Shown: positions 1 through 10,912 of the stretch, piece by piece | Layout: the number at the start of each line of letters is the position of its first letter | Numbering within the stretch: position 1 is the stretch's first letter | Assembly (NCBI GenBank): GCA_018873245.2 | Contig: JAEMBT020000009.1 | Coordinates: forward strand, 9,429,288 to 9,493,287 | Source: Archegozetes longisetosus | Taxonomy: Eukaryota; Arthropoda; Arachnida; Sarcoptiformes; Trhypochthoniidae | Direction: 5' to 3' | DNA length: 64,000 nt | Notes under the pieces: model-generated | The model's database searches: none | What the model was told of the DNA's origin: nothing | The model's input: the letters and a program-made list of their open reading frames with translations, nothing else | Position numbers and translations under genes: made by a program

Positions 1-630
1 ATATTGCTCTCTGATCGACGAGCTGAATGTTTATCTTAAGCACATACACTTCGTCTTTCTAGTTCTGTAACTAACGTTGCCAAGTCTCAAGGGATAATCG
101 GTACAGTGAGATAAATTAAGCCCTGAATCCCAACAATAGAAAAGGGTCCAAATTTCTAGTAATAGTTATATTACTCAGAAGGAAACTTTCAGATCTGTCT
201 CAAAAATTTCAACTTTTGGTCGTTACCAATTTAAAGATAATGTCATAACTTGAAATTTAATCACAATAAAAAATGCTGAGCACTAAATTTGATATCTAAT
301 AAATTGGATCAAAGTTTAGCATATCTTGAGAAAGATTTGCTCATTAATCGTTTCTACCCCTTACAGCATACTTCATAGCAAATATATTGTTTAATAAGAG
401 TTTTATAAGAGCTGTGTAGAAACTTTTAAATGTTCGATAAATGATATAATATTTTAAGTTAATTCATGAATATGGTAGTTAACAAAGAAATGATCAAAAC
501 AAAATACATTTCTACAACGACTGCAGCATATAAACGATATTTCTTTACAATTTATTTCACTACAATTGTATATATCAAAATTGAAGCAAATATTTTTAAT
601 ACTATCATAAGTCTCTACTGTTTCTTCACT

Positions 631-2845
631 CTAACCACATTTTTGCCAATTATTTTTAAACAAACGATAAAATAACGGGGATTGCAACTGACTATAAATT
701 AATGAATGCATTTTAATGATATTATTTCTTAATCTTAATTCTATATTAAGATCTTCTAATGGCACATGATTATACATAATTTTGACAAAGTATTTCCATT
801 GTCGAAATACTAATTTATCTAATGGCTGCAAAAAATGTGTAGTGGCTGCAGGAATGATTTGTAAGTTACATTTGAAATTATGAAAAATATCATCATAAAC
901 ATTACTTTTGTTATGTCCTGACCAAGAATCCAGCAGTAAAACAAAATCTTTACTAATTATTGGTTTTATAACCTCAGCAAGGAACTTTTTAACAAGAGGT
1001 TTATTCATTTTACCAGAAGAACTCCAAACTATTTCAATGTTATTTGGGCGGAATAATTATTGTTCAACAACGGGTCCAAATTTTCCATTGATTTCCTGCA
1101 AACATAGTAGTAATTTTCCTACTAATTTTCCCTCAAAACTAATGATAGATTGAATTGTATAAGAATGAGTTATTGCATTTAAAGATGTGGCACTAACTTC
1201 TGTTTTACTTTCTCCGCAATTTGACAAAGTTCTTTGTGAATACATTTCGTAATTAAATCCCGATTGATCGGTATTTAAAATGTGATCGCAATCAAAATTT
1301 TGAAATAATAATTTAGAATTATTTACAAATTGCATTGCGTTTTCTCTTTTTTGATTGTCTATTGCTGAAGTTATATTAATGAATTTAGTTATTTTTCGCG
1401 ATCTTGTCCTGTATTTAGTTTTAAATCTATTGATCCAACTGTCGCTTGCTTTGAAATTAACATTCAATTCTCGAGATTTCTGCATCACCCATTTTTTAAA
1501 ATTAATATCATGGACTGTTAAGAATATAAGAATCATGTAATGTAGTAAAGTTGTATAGAAACTAAAGTCTTATGGTACTCATTTTTCGCATATAGTATTG
1601 CAAAATATACTTATTACAAAAATTAGTGTCGATTTTTTGCATAAGAAACGAAAATAACTAATCAGCAAAGTTTTAAAATAATACTATAAATTTTATAATG
1701 ATTCCTAAATAGTCAAATTTTACAAATCCTTAGTATATTATACAGGGTTTAACATAATTTCTTGCAAGGGGGTGCAGCAAACGACTACCGATAATATGAA
1801 CGTTTTAATATATATATTTTTAAAAATACTATGAAAAACCCTCTTGATTGACAGAATTAAATGTATTGCATTCAAAGAAGTTAAATATACTGGAGTAGAT
1901 TTCATTTAGGATAGTTGAAAGTTGGATGACTGTAAAAACTGGTAAAAAATAATTTTCACTCTCAACCATTACAAAACATGTATTGAAGTGTTGAAATCAT
2001 TGGAAAATGATACAGAATTGTTTGAACACTGTTATTGTGTTATCCAGAAAAACCTGAAGCTGTGCGTCGATCAAATGGTCACAATATCGAGAATTGAACT
2101 TGTATCTTTCATTTCTGTTTTCCATAACGTATATAATGAAATTTAGTTTAAACTTATAGCTTAATTAGTTTTTTGCTGAACCCTCTTGCAAAAGGTTTTG
2201 TTAAACCCTGTATATCAAAAGCTTGCTGCGCGATTAAAAAACATAGTTATATTATTATAACTTACCAGGGAGCTTTTTAACATTTCGAGAAATCTTATAT
2301 TTTTCATAGACAAAATGTTCAATTTTTTTATACTTTTGCAAATTGGTTCGACCTTTGCTGACGTATTCCACTATTCTATATACTTCACGCATGCTATTCA
2401 ATTTGCGAAATCTATTTTGAATCGACGAGAATTTTCTAAAATTTCCATTAGATAATTTTGAATATGAAGCAATATTCTTCATTTGATCAAAAGTATACTT
2501 TTGTTTAATCGTATCATTTTGCTCAAATTCATATTCGTATTCAGAATCACTTTCTAAAGTTCGCTTATTATTGCAATTATTGTCATTCAATTCAAAATCA
2601 TAATCACTTTCAATATCAGACTGTTCCAAATATTCTTTACTATTAAAATTATTATTTAATATTCCATCTAAACAATTGAGAAGTAATTGAGCTATTAGAT
2701 TTCCGTCATCAGTAACTTTTGTTCTCGTATCTTTAAACTTTTCGCTAACAATATTTTGCAATTCGTAAACGATATTAATTGGATTAACCATTAAAAAAAT
2801 AAATTTGAAAACAAATAGTATGTTTATAAATAAATGTAAACACAA
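631..2845 (-). pseudogene. Tigger/pogo-family transposase, two exons, one nonsense codon
   Basis: Exon 1 (2845 to 2266) encodes an acidic N-terminal region and ends at a good donor (CTG|GTAAGTT). Exon 2 starts at 1514 after TTCTTAACAG. Both junctions are phase 1 and join in frame. Exon 2 has a CENP-B-type HTH (SDSWINRFKTKY), the first catalytic Asp (NTDQSGF), the second (LLLDSWSGH) and the third in FLQPLDKLVF, so a D,D,D triad is visible. A single in-frame TAA at 1057-1059 breaks the frame; the same frame reopens and continues to 631. The family moves by cut and paste in the nucleus. The single nonsense codon suggests recent inactivation, or a sequencing error. The 750-nt intron is enlarged by a MITE (1741-2212). 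Confidence 0.8.
1741..2212. mobile_element. Mariner-type MITE inside the transposase intron
   Basis: It is bounded by TA dinucleotides and inverted ends: TACAGGGTTTAACA on the left, and the reverse complement of TGTTAAACCCTGTA on the right. Similarity of the two ends continues for about 40 bp (TTGCAAGNGGGTNCAGCAAA). It is 472 bp long and non-coding, and sits wholly within the intron of the surrounding transposase gene, so it inserted after that element was in place or was carried by it. Confidence 0.75.
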
Positions 2846-3182
2846 AATTGATCACAAGTTAAACTTTGTAGTGATCATTTGCTAAAAAGTATGCTGTAAG
2901 GGGTAGAAACGTTTAATGAGCAAATCTTTCTCAAGATATGCTAAACTTTGATCCAATTTATTTGATATCAAATTTAGTGCTCAGCATTTTTTATTGTAAT
3001 TAAATTTCAAGTTATGACATTATTTTTTAATTGGTAACGACCAAAATTTGAAATTTTTGAGACAGATCTGAAATTTTCCTTCTCAGTGGACCCTTTTTTC
3101 TGCCGAAACTCAGAGGTTTATTTATACTGACTTTATCGGTCAATTCCTTGAGATTTGGTAAAGCTATCTGTAACATTGTATT

Positions 3183-3601
3183 AAACTGCGCTAAATTTTG
3201 TTTTATAATCTACTATTTTGACGAAATTCCTTCATACTTTTCATAGTGACTCGACTTCTGCTATTTCCATTTTCCGCAAAGGAACTGGTTCCAATGCGTA
3301 CACTAGTGACAACTAACAATTATGAATAATGCAAGTGTTCCCATGAATATTAAACGTTCTTCTTTTATTGAACCAAATTTAACACTATCTTTAGGACAAA
3401 TATTGATACAAAAGTCACCTACATGCTTAATGAAATCTAGATTCGGATAGATACATAGTAAAGGATTCAAAAATTAAATGAAAGGGACAAAATTTACAGC
3501 ATTTCAAATAGAGAGCGTACAAATGACGTACAATTAGAGCAAATTGTATGTGCTGTAAGAGTTACCAAAATTGAATAAATGCGATTATATATAAGATAAA
3601 T
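3183..3601. other. Gene-free AT-rich spacer
   Basis: No open frame, repeat end or RNA gene recognised between the Tigger-like element and the hAT remnant. Confidence 0.5.
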
Positions 3602-4354
3602 TGTGTGAATCCTGTTACTAGTAAACGGTTACTCGATTACTTAATAAAATAACCAGTTACTGGTTACACGGTTCTGCATACGGGTACTTTTTCGGTTAAT
3701 CTTTAATATTTTTCCATTGTTTCTATTGGTTTGCTTTTTTGTTTAAACGATTAATTGATATCTATATCAAAATACCAAGCATTAGTTTTGTTTCGTCCTT
3801 ACAAACGCCATTGGCCAAAGCATTACAAGAAATGAAATCTTATTTGAATTCAGATAAGGAACCAATTGAATAGAGTTATGGAGTATAAACTGTAAATGTT
3901 TTCTATTAACATCAGAATTAGTTCAGCAATCTTTATGTGTCACTGGTAATTCAATTCCGTGTGAACAATTATTCTCTAAAATGGATCAGATAATAAGTTA
4001 TCAAAGAACAAACTTTGGTGGAAATGTGGTTGAAATGATTAGATTTATTTGCTGCAATTTATCAAATTTAAAGAAATAGTTTCTATACTATTCGAAATCA
4101 TTCTGTTGAATATTACTATTTCTGTATCTGATTCTAAGAGTTCTTAGTTACTATAAATAAGATTAATTTTAACAAGTTTTGTTAAAATTTATAATCTTTA
4201 GGTGATACTCAATTATATCATTTAATTATTTTTGTAGCTTTAGTCTTAATAAATCAATTTCTATAAATTAACCGTAAAAGTAACCAAATAATCGAGTGTT
4301 TTGAGGTAACAGCAACCGAGTAACCGATTAGTTCATAGTAACCGAGTTCCCACA
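3602..4354 (+). mobile_element. hAT transposon remnant with C-terminal dimerisation domain
   Basis: The ends are inverted and diverged: TGTGTGAATCCTGTTAC on the left against CTGTGGGAACTCGGTTAC as the reverse complement of the right end. Both subterminal regions are rich in GGTTACT. A plus-strand frame around 3910-4080 has the hAT dimerisation signature (SIPCEQLFSKMDQIIS followed by VVEMIRFICC), equivalent to the family pattern ending the transposase. The rest of the transposase is missing, so this is an internally deleted, inactive copy of about 750 bp. No exact 8-bp duplication could be confirmed. Confidence 0.65.
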
Positions 4355-4367
4355 GATCTAATACAAG

Positions 4368-4583
4368 ATGGAAAATAAACGAACAACTCATTCTTCACAA
4401 GCTGTCAGTATGTCGATATCATTGCTTTCAGATTATCGCAACAATCTGTTGGCAACAATAGACGACTTACGTTCAATTGAAGAATTATTGGCTGAACTGC
4501 AAATAGGAATCAATCGATTAACCATTCAGCTTCCGAAATTTAAACCTCAAATGCCATTATGTTTCAGTCCATACTCAACGTAA
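4368..4583 (+). CDS. Small ORF, 71 codons, unknown
   Basis: The frame begins with ATG just after the hAT remnant. The product is partly helical in character (DDLRSIEELLAELQIGINRL) and might be a coiled coil. No splice sites or family signature were recognised. It may be a chance frame; it is listed only because its residue composition looks less random than neighbouring frames. Confidence 0.15.
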   Translation: MENKRTTHSSQAVSMSISLLSDYRNNLLATIDDLRSIEELLAELQIGINRLTIQLPKFKPQMPLCFSPYST

Positions 4584-4920
4584 TCTAAATAATTGTTTGG
4601 GATATTCTTTATCTAACTGTGAAATTTAATTTATTATCTAACCTATCTCTTATACTCACTTGTTTAATCATTATTTGAATTTAAATAAGATTAAAATGGT
4701 CTCCGATTTGTAATTTCGAATATTTGATTGAAGATTTGGTAAATACTTCAAAAGGGTGTGAGTTTATAAAATATTTTGCACTCAGAAATTATCAATTACT
4801 GATAGGACTCTGTTTTGTGTTATTGAGAGTGAGTGAAGATTAACAATAAGTTCAACGCACTCCATCCTAAGAGGCTCTTGCACTTACAGTATCAATATAA
4901 TTTTTGTTTCCGGACATATA

Positions 4921-5411
4921 TTAACCCTTCAGCATAACTTAACTTCCGGATACGTGAAATAAATGTGGGGTGAAATGTTAGCCTACATTTTCTACATTTA
5001 TATCAGTTCGAAGTGAGTACTTATACTATTGGAAACAGTTAATTCGTGTTCTAAGTTTTAATTTACTCGTTACTTAATTTTTAGTCATTATCTGCCACAG
5101 CTTCATTCACCACCTCCCGCTTTGCTGGTGGTGACATCACTGCGACACAAATAGTAAACACTAAGCACTGCGATGTTAGGTCAAATTTGTCCTTGGTAGT
5201 TACAGATGGGATCTCAGAAAGATATGTTGCCAGAAAAACATTTCTAAAAATAAAGTTATAAGTCTAAATTAAATCAGGTTATTCTCATTCAGTCAGATAT
5301 ATGACTGGTGAAATCTGAATTCTCAAGAAATTGCAACATTTTGCTGATTTTAGAAAGATTTCAAAGTAAAACTTGAAAACATTTTACCCCATAGTTGTGG
5401 TGAAAGGTTAA
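4921..5411. mobile_element. piggyBac-like MITE, TTAA-flanked (copy 1 of a family)
   Basis: Both ends are TTAA (4921-4924 and 5408-5411) followed by CCTTC- or CCTTTC-type termini. The inner end motif ACTGTGGGGTAAAATGT occurs in diverged inverted form. The interior aligns with the element at 54021-54506 (shared tracts such as GCACTGCGATG). At 491 bp and non-coding, it is consistent with a non-autonomous element mobilised by a piggyBac-type transposase. Confidence 0.75.
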
Positions 5412-5777
5412 TATTTTCCATGAAATTATTAATCCCCATTAATAATATATGCTTATGTTCTTTAATATCAATAGATTTAAATATTTTAGTTTTAAAAATT
5501 AAATCTGAGACAAATTGTTGACCAATCAAATTGCAAAATGGAGTCACAATATTCGATAAAAGGGTAATAAGTAAATATTTTTATCATACATGTGATAAGA
5601 TAATAAATTATCGACATTTGAATGGTTTCATTCAACAAAATAAGTGCAGACAAACAGACAATCGCAATATATCTGGTTTTAGCAGTATGTAATAATTCAC
5701 AATTAATTCGAACACTTAATTATATTGGTTTAATGTTTAACTCAGTTTAATAAGATGATTAAAAATTGAAACTTAAA

Positions 5778-6546
5778 ATGTCGTTAATGCAAACCAGTAA
5801 CAAACCCGTAAACCAGCTCGATACTAATGTAAATGTCAGCAATGCCAACCTAACATCTAATAAAATACTGATAACTTGTGATAAATGTAAAAATAGACGT
5901 AAGTATGACAAATCAATACTTAGTTTTAAGTTTACTTTTATTGTTTAACTAAACCTGATTAGGAAATTTACTTAAAAATCGTACAGATCATCAGCGTATG
6001 AATTGCAGACTCTCCAGACTAGGTAATTATATTAATTATTTGCCACTCATTGGAGCACCAAAGAGTGCAGTTGAGTTGATAATGGCAATCGCTGATGGTG
6101 AAAGCGATGAAATGGTTGATATGCTAATTACTTTGATTATTGGTTTGGTTATCGACGCACTTACATTTTCTACGCTGTCAGCAGCCTTACAAGGCTCGTT
6201 CAAGTGTGGCGAGGCGTTTAATGTCAGTTCAAAAGAAGTTACAAAATTAATTGTCGAAGGCATGAGTGCGGATAAAATCAAAGAATTAGCGACAGTTAAG
6301 TTCAAAGACACTGTCGATGGATTGATTCTTATTAGCAAAGAAAAAGAGGTTGAACTTGGGGCTGAAATCGCAGCGGGTAATGCTATTCGGTTTGCCGCTA
6401 AAATTATGTTCTTTAAACAGATCGCAAAGTCACTGTCCACAAAATATATTTTGACCTCTTCGACTAAATTATTATCTAAAGAAGAGAATCAGGTGGAAAC
6501 TTATTTCACAAAAATTTGGCAACATATCATGAGTTACCTTCAATGA
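5778..6546 (+). CDS. Two-exon gene of unknown function, 226 residues
   Basis: Exon 1 runs 5778-5898 from the ATG of MSLMQTSNKP to donor AC|GTAAGTAT. Exon 2 runs 5987-6546 after acceptor CGTACAG. The 88-nt intron joins phase 1 to phase 1. Exon 2 is more GC-rich and codon-like than its surroundings and lacks internal stops, supporting a real gene. The product has a Ser/Asn/Thr-rich N-terminus, a CDKCKNRR basic/cysteine patch near residues 34-41, a hydrophobic stretch at about 86-102 (ITLIIGLVIDALTF), then an amphipathic Lys/Glu-rich region. The hydrophobic stretch could be a membrane segment or a buried helix. I do not recognise a family. A start further upstream is unlikely because no ATG is in frame. 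No polyadenylation signal is obvious. Confidence 0.6.
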
Positions 6547-7142
6547 ACTTTATTTCTGTCGACCAATGATTTTAACTCCTGGAATCGGTCAACGGGTACA
6601 AGTAAACCTTATATATCTGATATCTTGTTACATAGGTTAATGTCAATAATATTGCTTATATAAAATTTTTGAAGGTTAATTCGTGAATTCTAAAAATATA
6701 ATTATGTTTTAACAGTTTGAAAATACCATTTATGGCCATTTTGCATAAGTTGATCGCTGATATCCTAATCCATGAACTCAATAATCCTCCGAAAGTGCAT
6801 AAATAGTCTATAGGTGTCATTTTTCGCAAATAATACGGCTTATTGTTCGATGCCCTTTCTATAGCAATCATTGCGAAACTTAATTGTGGTCATTTTGGAA
6901 TATCATCAATATCTTTTAAATTTAATTGATAATGAAATTTTACACAATCGAAAAGACAAAATTTCACAATAAACAAGGAGAAAATAGAATTGTGTAAAGT
7001 AGTACATAATCATGATAAATCGTACATCGTATGTAAAAATCTTAGATCCCCATTATATAGAAAAGATGTGTGAAAAACGATGAGAAAAAGTATCGAAATC
7101 GAGTGTTAGAGAGATTCATACTCTTCTCGTAGTATTAGAGAT
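6547..7142. other. Gene-free AT-rich spacer
   Basis: Short frames here (for example minus 6656-6871) lack splice sites and family signatures. Nothing recognised. Confidence 0.45.
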
Positions 7143-7179
7143 ATTAAATTAAAAATAGCTGAGCAAGGAATTTAGCCAA

Positions 7180-7860
7180 GACAACCCGATGTCCACCCCT
7201 TGCCTGCATGCCTTTTAGTAGTTACTGAGTGTTGCGGACTAGACCCTGAAGTCGTTCCAGCGCCCACTAGCCAGGAAATAACTTAATTTAAAAACAAAAT
7301 TAGAATTAAAATCAATTGCTGTCAGTGTCTGAAAAGAACACATCCAGCGATCCCGGCGCTGGTACTCCATACCAGCTCCATACCTGCTGGGTTGTCACCG
7401 CTTGTACCCAACACGTATCACCTGAGGTCTTAGCTAGTCTCAGAAAACTGCTATCCACCGCCACCGCGAAGAGGTAACCTCCGCTTCGAGTACATGCTCC
7501 TTGGGTCACCTTTAGGCCAGGGCACCCTATATAACCAGGTAGACATCCCTTATGGTATTCCGGTCGGAGTGCGGACATACATGCGTCTCACTCAGAGCTA
7601 TCACCCTTTAATTAGAATATCTCGCAATCTGTTAATTCAATCGTCCTGAAAATGGCATAATCAGATTCCTCGAGCTAGAATACATGTGTTTCAACACCTT
7701 ATTTGTAGAATTCTGACAATTCTTTCGCCACATTTGACGCCCTCTATCGCCTCTCAGCCATGGATTCAGGAAAGTGCTCATAGAAGAAGTTGCTCTACTC
7801 GATAAGTCCTATCAAATGGCATAGGTTTCATCAGAACCTCAAATGGCCCACTAAGTCATG
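7180..7860. other. GC-richer island of unknown origin
   Basis: Base composition rises to about 50% G+C around 7180-7600, against about 30% around it. An 88-codon minus-strand frame (7312-7578) crosses it, but I see no domain. The tail (TTGCTCTACTCGATAAGTCC, 7781-7800) resembles GTTACTCTACTCGGAAGGCC near 17145, so the two islands may share a repeat end. Confidence 0.35.
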
Positions 7861-8737
7861 GACGGTGAGCATTCTCCTTTATTCAACAAATTAATATATC
7901 AAATTATTGTTGAACTGATCATCTAGAGTCGGAAAAAATTATTTTCCCGCAGTCTGGAGTAAAAATTATAATAGTTAGAGCAAAACCAATTACATATTCG
8001 GATCCTAAGTTAAAAGGTACATTTTAAAAATTGTTTATTAGTGTTTATTATCAAATTTGTTCTCGATGTTTAAATCCAACAGACCAAAAACCAATTTGAA
8101 AATCAATCTCTTTTTTAGACATGGTTAATGAAAAGAGAAGTTTATTGGACTACAAAAGGCATTTTATTATAAAATTATTTTGTTAAAATATAGAATTTTT
8201 GAGATTCAAGGTAGAATTAAGTATCCGTCATATATGAGGCTTACTTAATAACAAGTGTTTATAAGCGATTCTCTGGTAAAAGACTAAAATTAAAGTATTA
8301 TTGAAAAATGAACTAACAAGGTTCTGCCATATATTAAAATACGTTATCTTGGAACCAATATACACTGAATTTCTAATAAGAGAGCATTTGTTATTTCAGC
8401 TCAAATCTAGACAAAATGCTTCCAGATATCTACAGCTCAAATTAGGACGCTTGGTCAACCTGCATTATTCATATTTAACATAAATAATTTTACAAACTCT
8501 AGTGATAGTTTCACAAAACCACTTTTTAAAAAAATTGAAATTTTTTGTCTGAATGTCAAGCAATTTCTTTTCATCTAATCAACGTTTAATCGAAATTTTT
8601 TACTTTAATCTAAGTGGAATTAGAGTTAAAGCTTTCATTTGAGTGCTTCAGATCATGTTTGTAGAGTTTCACAGAAACCAAATGGAATTACAAACGCAAA
8701 ATTAGAAAATACTCTCCTATTGGAATAATAAGTCATT
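7861..8737. other. Gene-free AT-rich spacer
   Basis: No supported gene. A 60-codon frame at 8301-8483 has no recognisable feature. This is the 3' flank of the minus-strand kinase-like gene. Confidence 0.4.
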
Positions 8738-10912
8738 TTAAATATTTAAAAATTTCTGTAAATTATTTTCACTTCTTGAAATTATTGGTTCATTTTTTAG
8801 TTTAGTTTGAATGAATATGGAGTGGAATTTTTTATCTGTTGGCTTGAGTTCACTCAATTGGATTTGTGCTAATTTTTTCAATTGCTGTAAATCTAATGCC
8901 CATGAATTCCTAGTTTTTAATATGTCATTGCAGTCTGGTCTCAAATGTACTTTATTTAACATCATTTTATCGATTAATTCAGATATATTTGTGTATTGTT
9001 TCCTTAGAGTATGATTTATGCCAGAAAAAGAAGGCCTTTGAATGAAGGAAAAGATTTTGATATTTTAAAACTAAAAATATTTTTATCATTTCCTAAAAAT
9101 ATTATTTTGGGATACCTGTTGATATTAATATTAAATAATTCCTGAGCAATAACTCCTAAACTGAAAATATACGCTCTCGAGTCATAATATTTCGAATGCA
9201 TAACCTCTGGTGCGGTAAATAGTCGCGTTCCCGCATATTTCGAATGTGGCTGTCCTTTAAACTCATGAAATGTTGCTAAACCAAAGTCAGCCAATTTTAT
9301 GAATCTTCCATTTGTTCCATGTGTGACCAAAATGTTTGTGGGCTTTAGGTCTCTGTGAATTATGGGAGGTTTTTGTGAAGGAAATTAACGGCTTCTGAAA
9401 TCTCGATAAACAGTTCACTTGCAATAAAATAACCAAATGGGGTCACTGTTTCTGTTCGACTTTGAATGAGCTCTTCGTTAATTATCCGAATGACTTGTTT
9501 TAATGATTTCAAACATAAATCCATTTGAATATACAATGAAAGAAACTTCTGTGAACCACTTGAGTCATTTACATTCTCGTGATTTTCTTCAATCCAAAAA
9601 TCATAACATTCTACAATATATTTACTGTCAATCTTTACGATGAATTTTGTTTCTTTACAAACTTTTTCTCTTTGATCCTCTATGAATTTTATTTTCTTCA
9701 CAGCAAAAGTCTGATTTGAATCTTTATCGAAAGCTTCACAAACAGAGGCAAAATTACCTACAAACTTTTTTCTTCTCTACAAACTTCTGTTCGTATTTCT
9801 TGTTTTTCAGTAAAAATAAGCTTTCGAGACATTCATCTAATCTATGAACAGTTTTATAGGTTATTTGAAAATAATTTCCAAAAGCATCATTAAATGACTT
9901 AAAATCAAGTTTTTTCGGATTTTTAACCACTTCATCTCCACAATGACCTCAAGTGAAAATAATTCCTTCTTTTGACAAATCCATTGAAATGCTAAAGTGA
10001 GAGTGTGATGCGATATCAATGAATTTGTTTTCATTCTTCAATTTTAGAGGAGTTTCACTTTGCTCTTTGATTGTTTCATCTCCGAGTTGTCCATATTTAT
10101 TCCAACCGAAAGCATAAATATCTCCATCACGTGATAACAATAAGCTGTGTACTCGACCACAACTTATTTTCCCAAAAATCTCATTAATTCCAATCAGTTT
10201 TGGTACATTTATTAAATCAATTTCTTTCAACTTTTTTGAAACCCAGTTGTCCGCTATCATTATTACCCCAATTGAAAACACTTCCCTTCTCTGTTAAAGC
10301 CATCGAATACGAAAAACCACACGCAATCGCTTTGACATTCTCTCGATTAAATCCATTTACATGACATGGAATTAACACGTCAAAATTATTCCCTTTTCCA
10401 ATCTGTCCATAATAATTAGAACCCCACGCATAAACACGGCCATCAACTGTCAAAACAAGCAAATGTTGAGCACCACAACAAATATCGATAATATTTTTAT
10501 CACTCAAATATTGATTCAATTCTGGTTTATATATCTCAGGATCATTTCTTCCATCCCCTAATCCACAATTATCCGAACCCCAACAATATACTTTCCCACC
10601 ATTAGTGCGCGCAATAGTATGATAGCGACCATTCTTGAAATCAATAATATGTTTATTACTCAAGTCCTCATTCAAAGTAAACTCTTTTAGTTCATTCGAA
10701 TGACCAAAACCTAAAGTTCCATAATAATTTTGACCCAAAGCATAAATTTTATCATCATTCGTGACAGCGTAAACGTTGTTATTTTCTATAAATGCTATTC
10801 CATGAGGATAATCACATTTGAAAACATAATAAAGTTTAAGATTTTTAGTGAAATCGTTATTTAATTTAAATTGTTTGAAGATTTCGTATTTGTTGATATC
10901 TTCCATTTTCAT
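8738..10912 (-). pseudogene. RCC1-repeat plus eIF2-alpha-kinase-like protein (second copy, broken frame)
   Basis: From MKMEDINKYEIF (10912) the frame encodes RCC1 propeller repeats (GGKVYCWGSDNCGLGDG, DGRVYAWGSNYYGQIG), then a linker (FKSFNDAFGNYFQITYK) like that after the propeller in RCBTB proteins, then a Ser/Thr kinase. Kinase motifs: glycine loop VGNFASVCEAF, lysine in FAVKKIKF, YDFWIE, LYIQMDLC, HRDLKPTN, DFG, APE and a C-lobe RPDC. WIE and LYIQM resemble eIF2-alpha kinases. Breaks: frameshifts near 10230 (A run), 9765 (A run), 9365 (A run) and 9025 (T run), and a TGA in place of Trp at about 9952. The subdomain IX Asp is Tyr (SRAYIFSLG). The A/T-run indels could be assembly errors; the stop and the Asp change favour a pseudogene. 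Confidence 0.75.

Larger units (their letters stand above)
60..3182 (-). mobile_element. Tigger/pogo-like DNA transposon with ~300-bp imperfect terminal inverted repeats
   Basis: The left arm (about 60-381) and right arm (about 2880-3182) are imperfect inverted copies. For example GCTCAGCATTTTTTATTGT on the right is matched in reverse complement on the left, and the shared tract reaches out to CTTGAGAYTTGG near 80-95 and 3147-3160. Between the arms lies a minus-strand transposase with CENP-B-like HTH and DDE motifs. The outer boundary is uncertain because the window starts at 1, and no clear TA duplication could be fixed. The arms are diverged, so this is an old copy. Confidence 0.75.

Noticed and set aside
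5350-5547. 65-codon minus frame
   Set aside because: Straddles the end of a TTAA MITE and has no coding character.
6036-6440. 134-codon minus frame
   Set aside because: Antisense shadow of exon 2 of the 5778-6546 gene.
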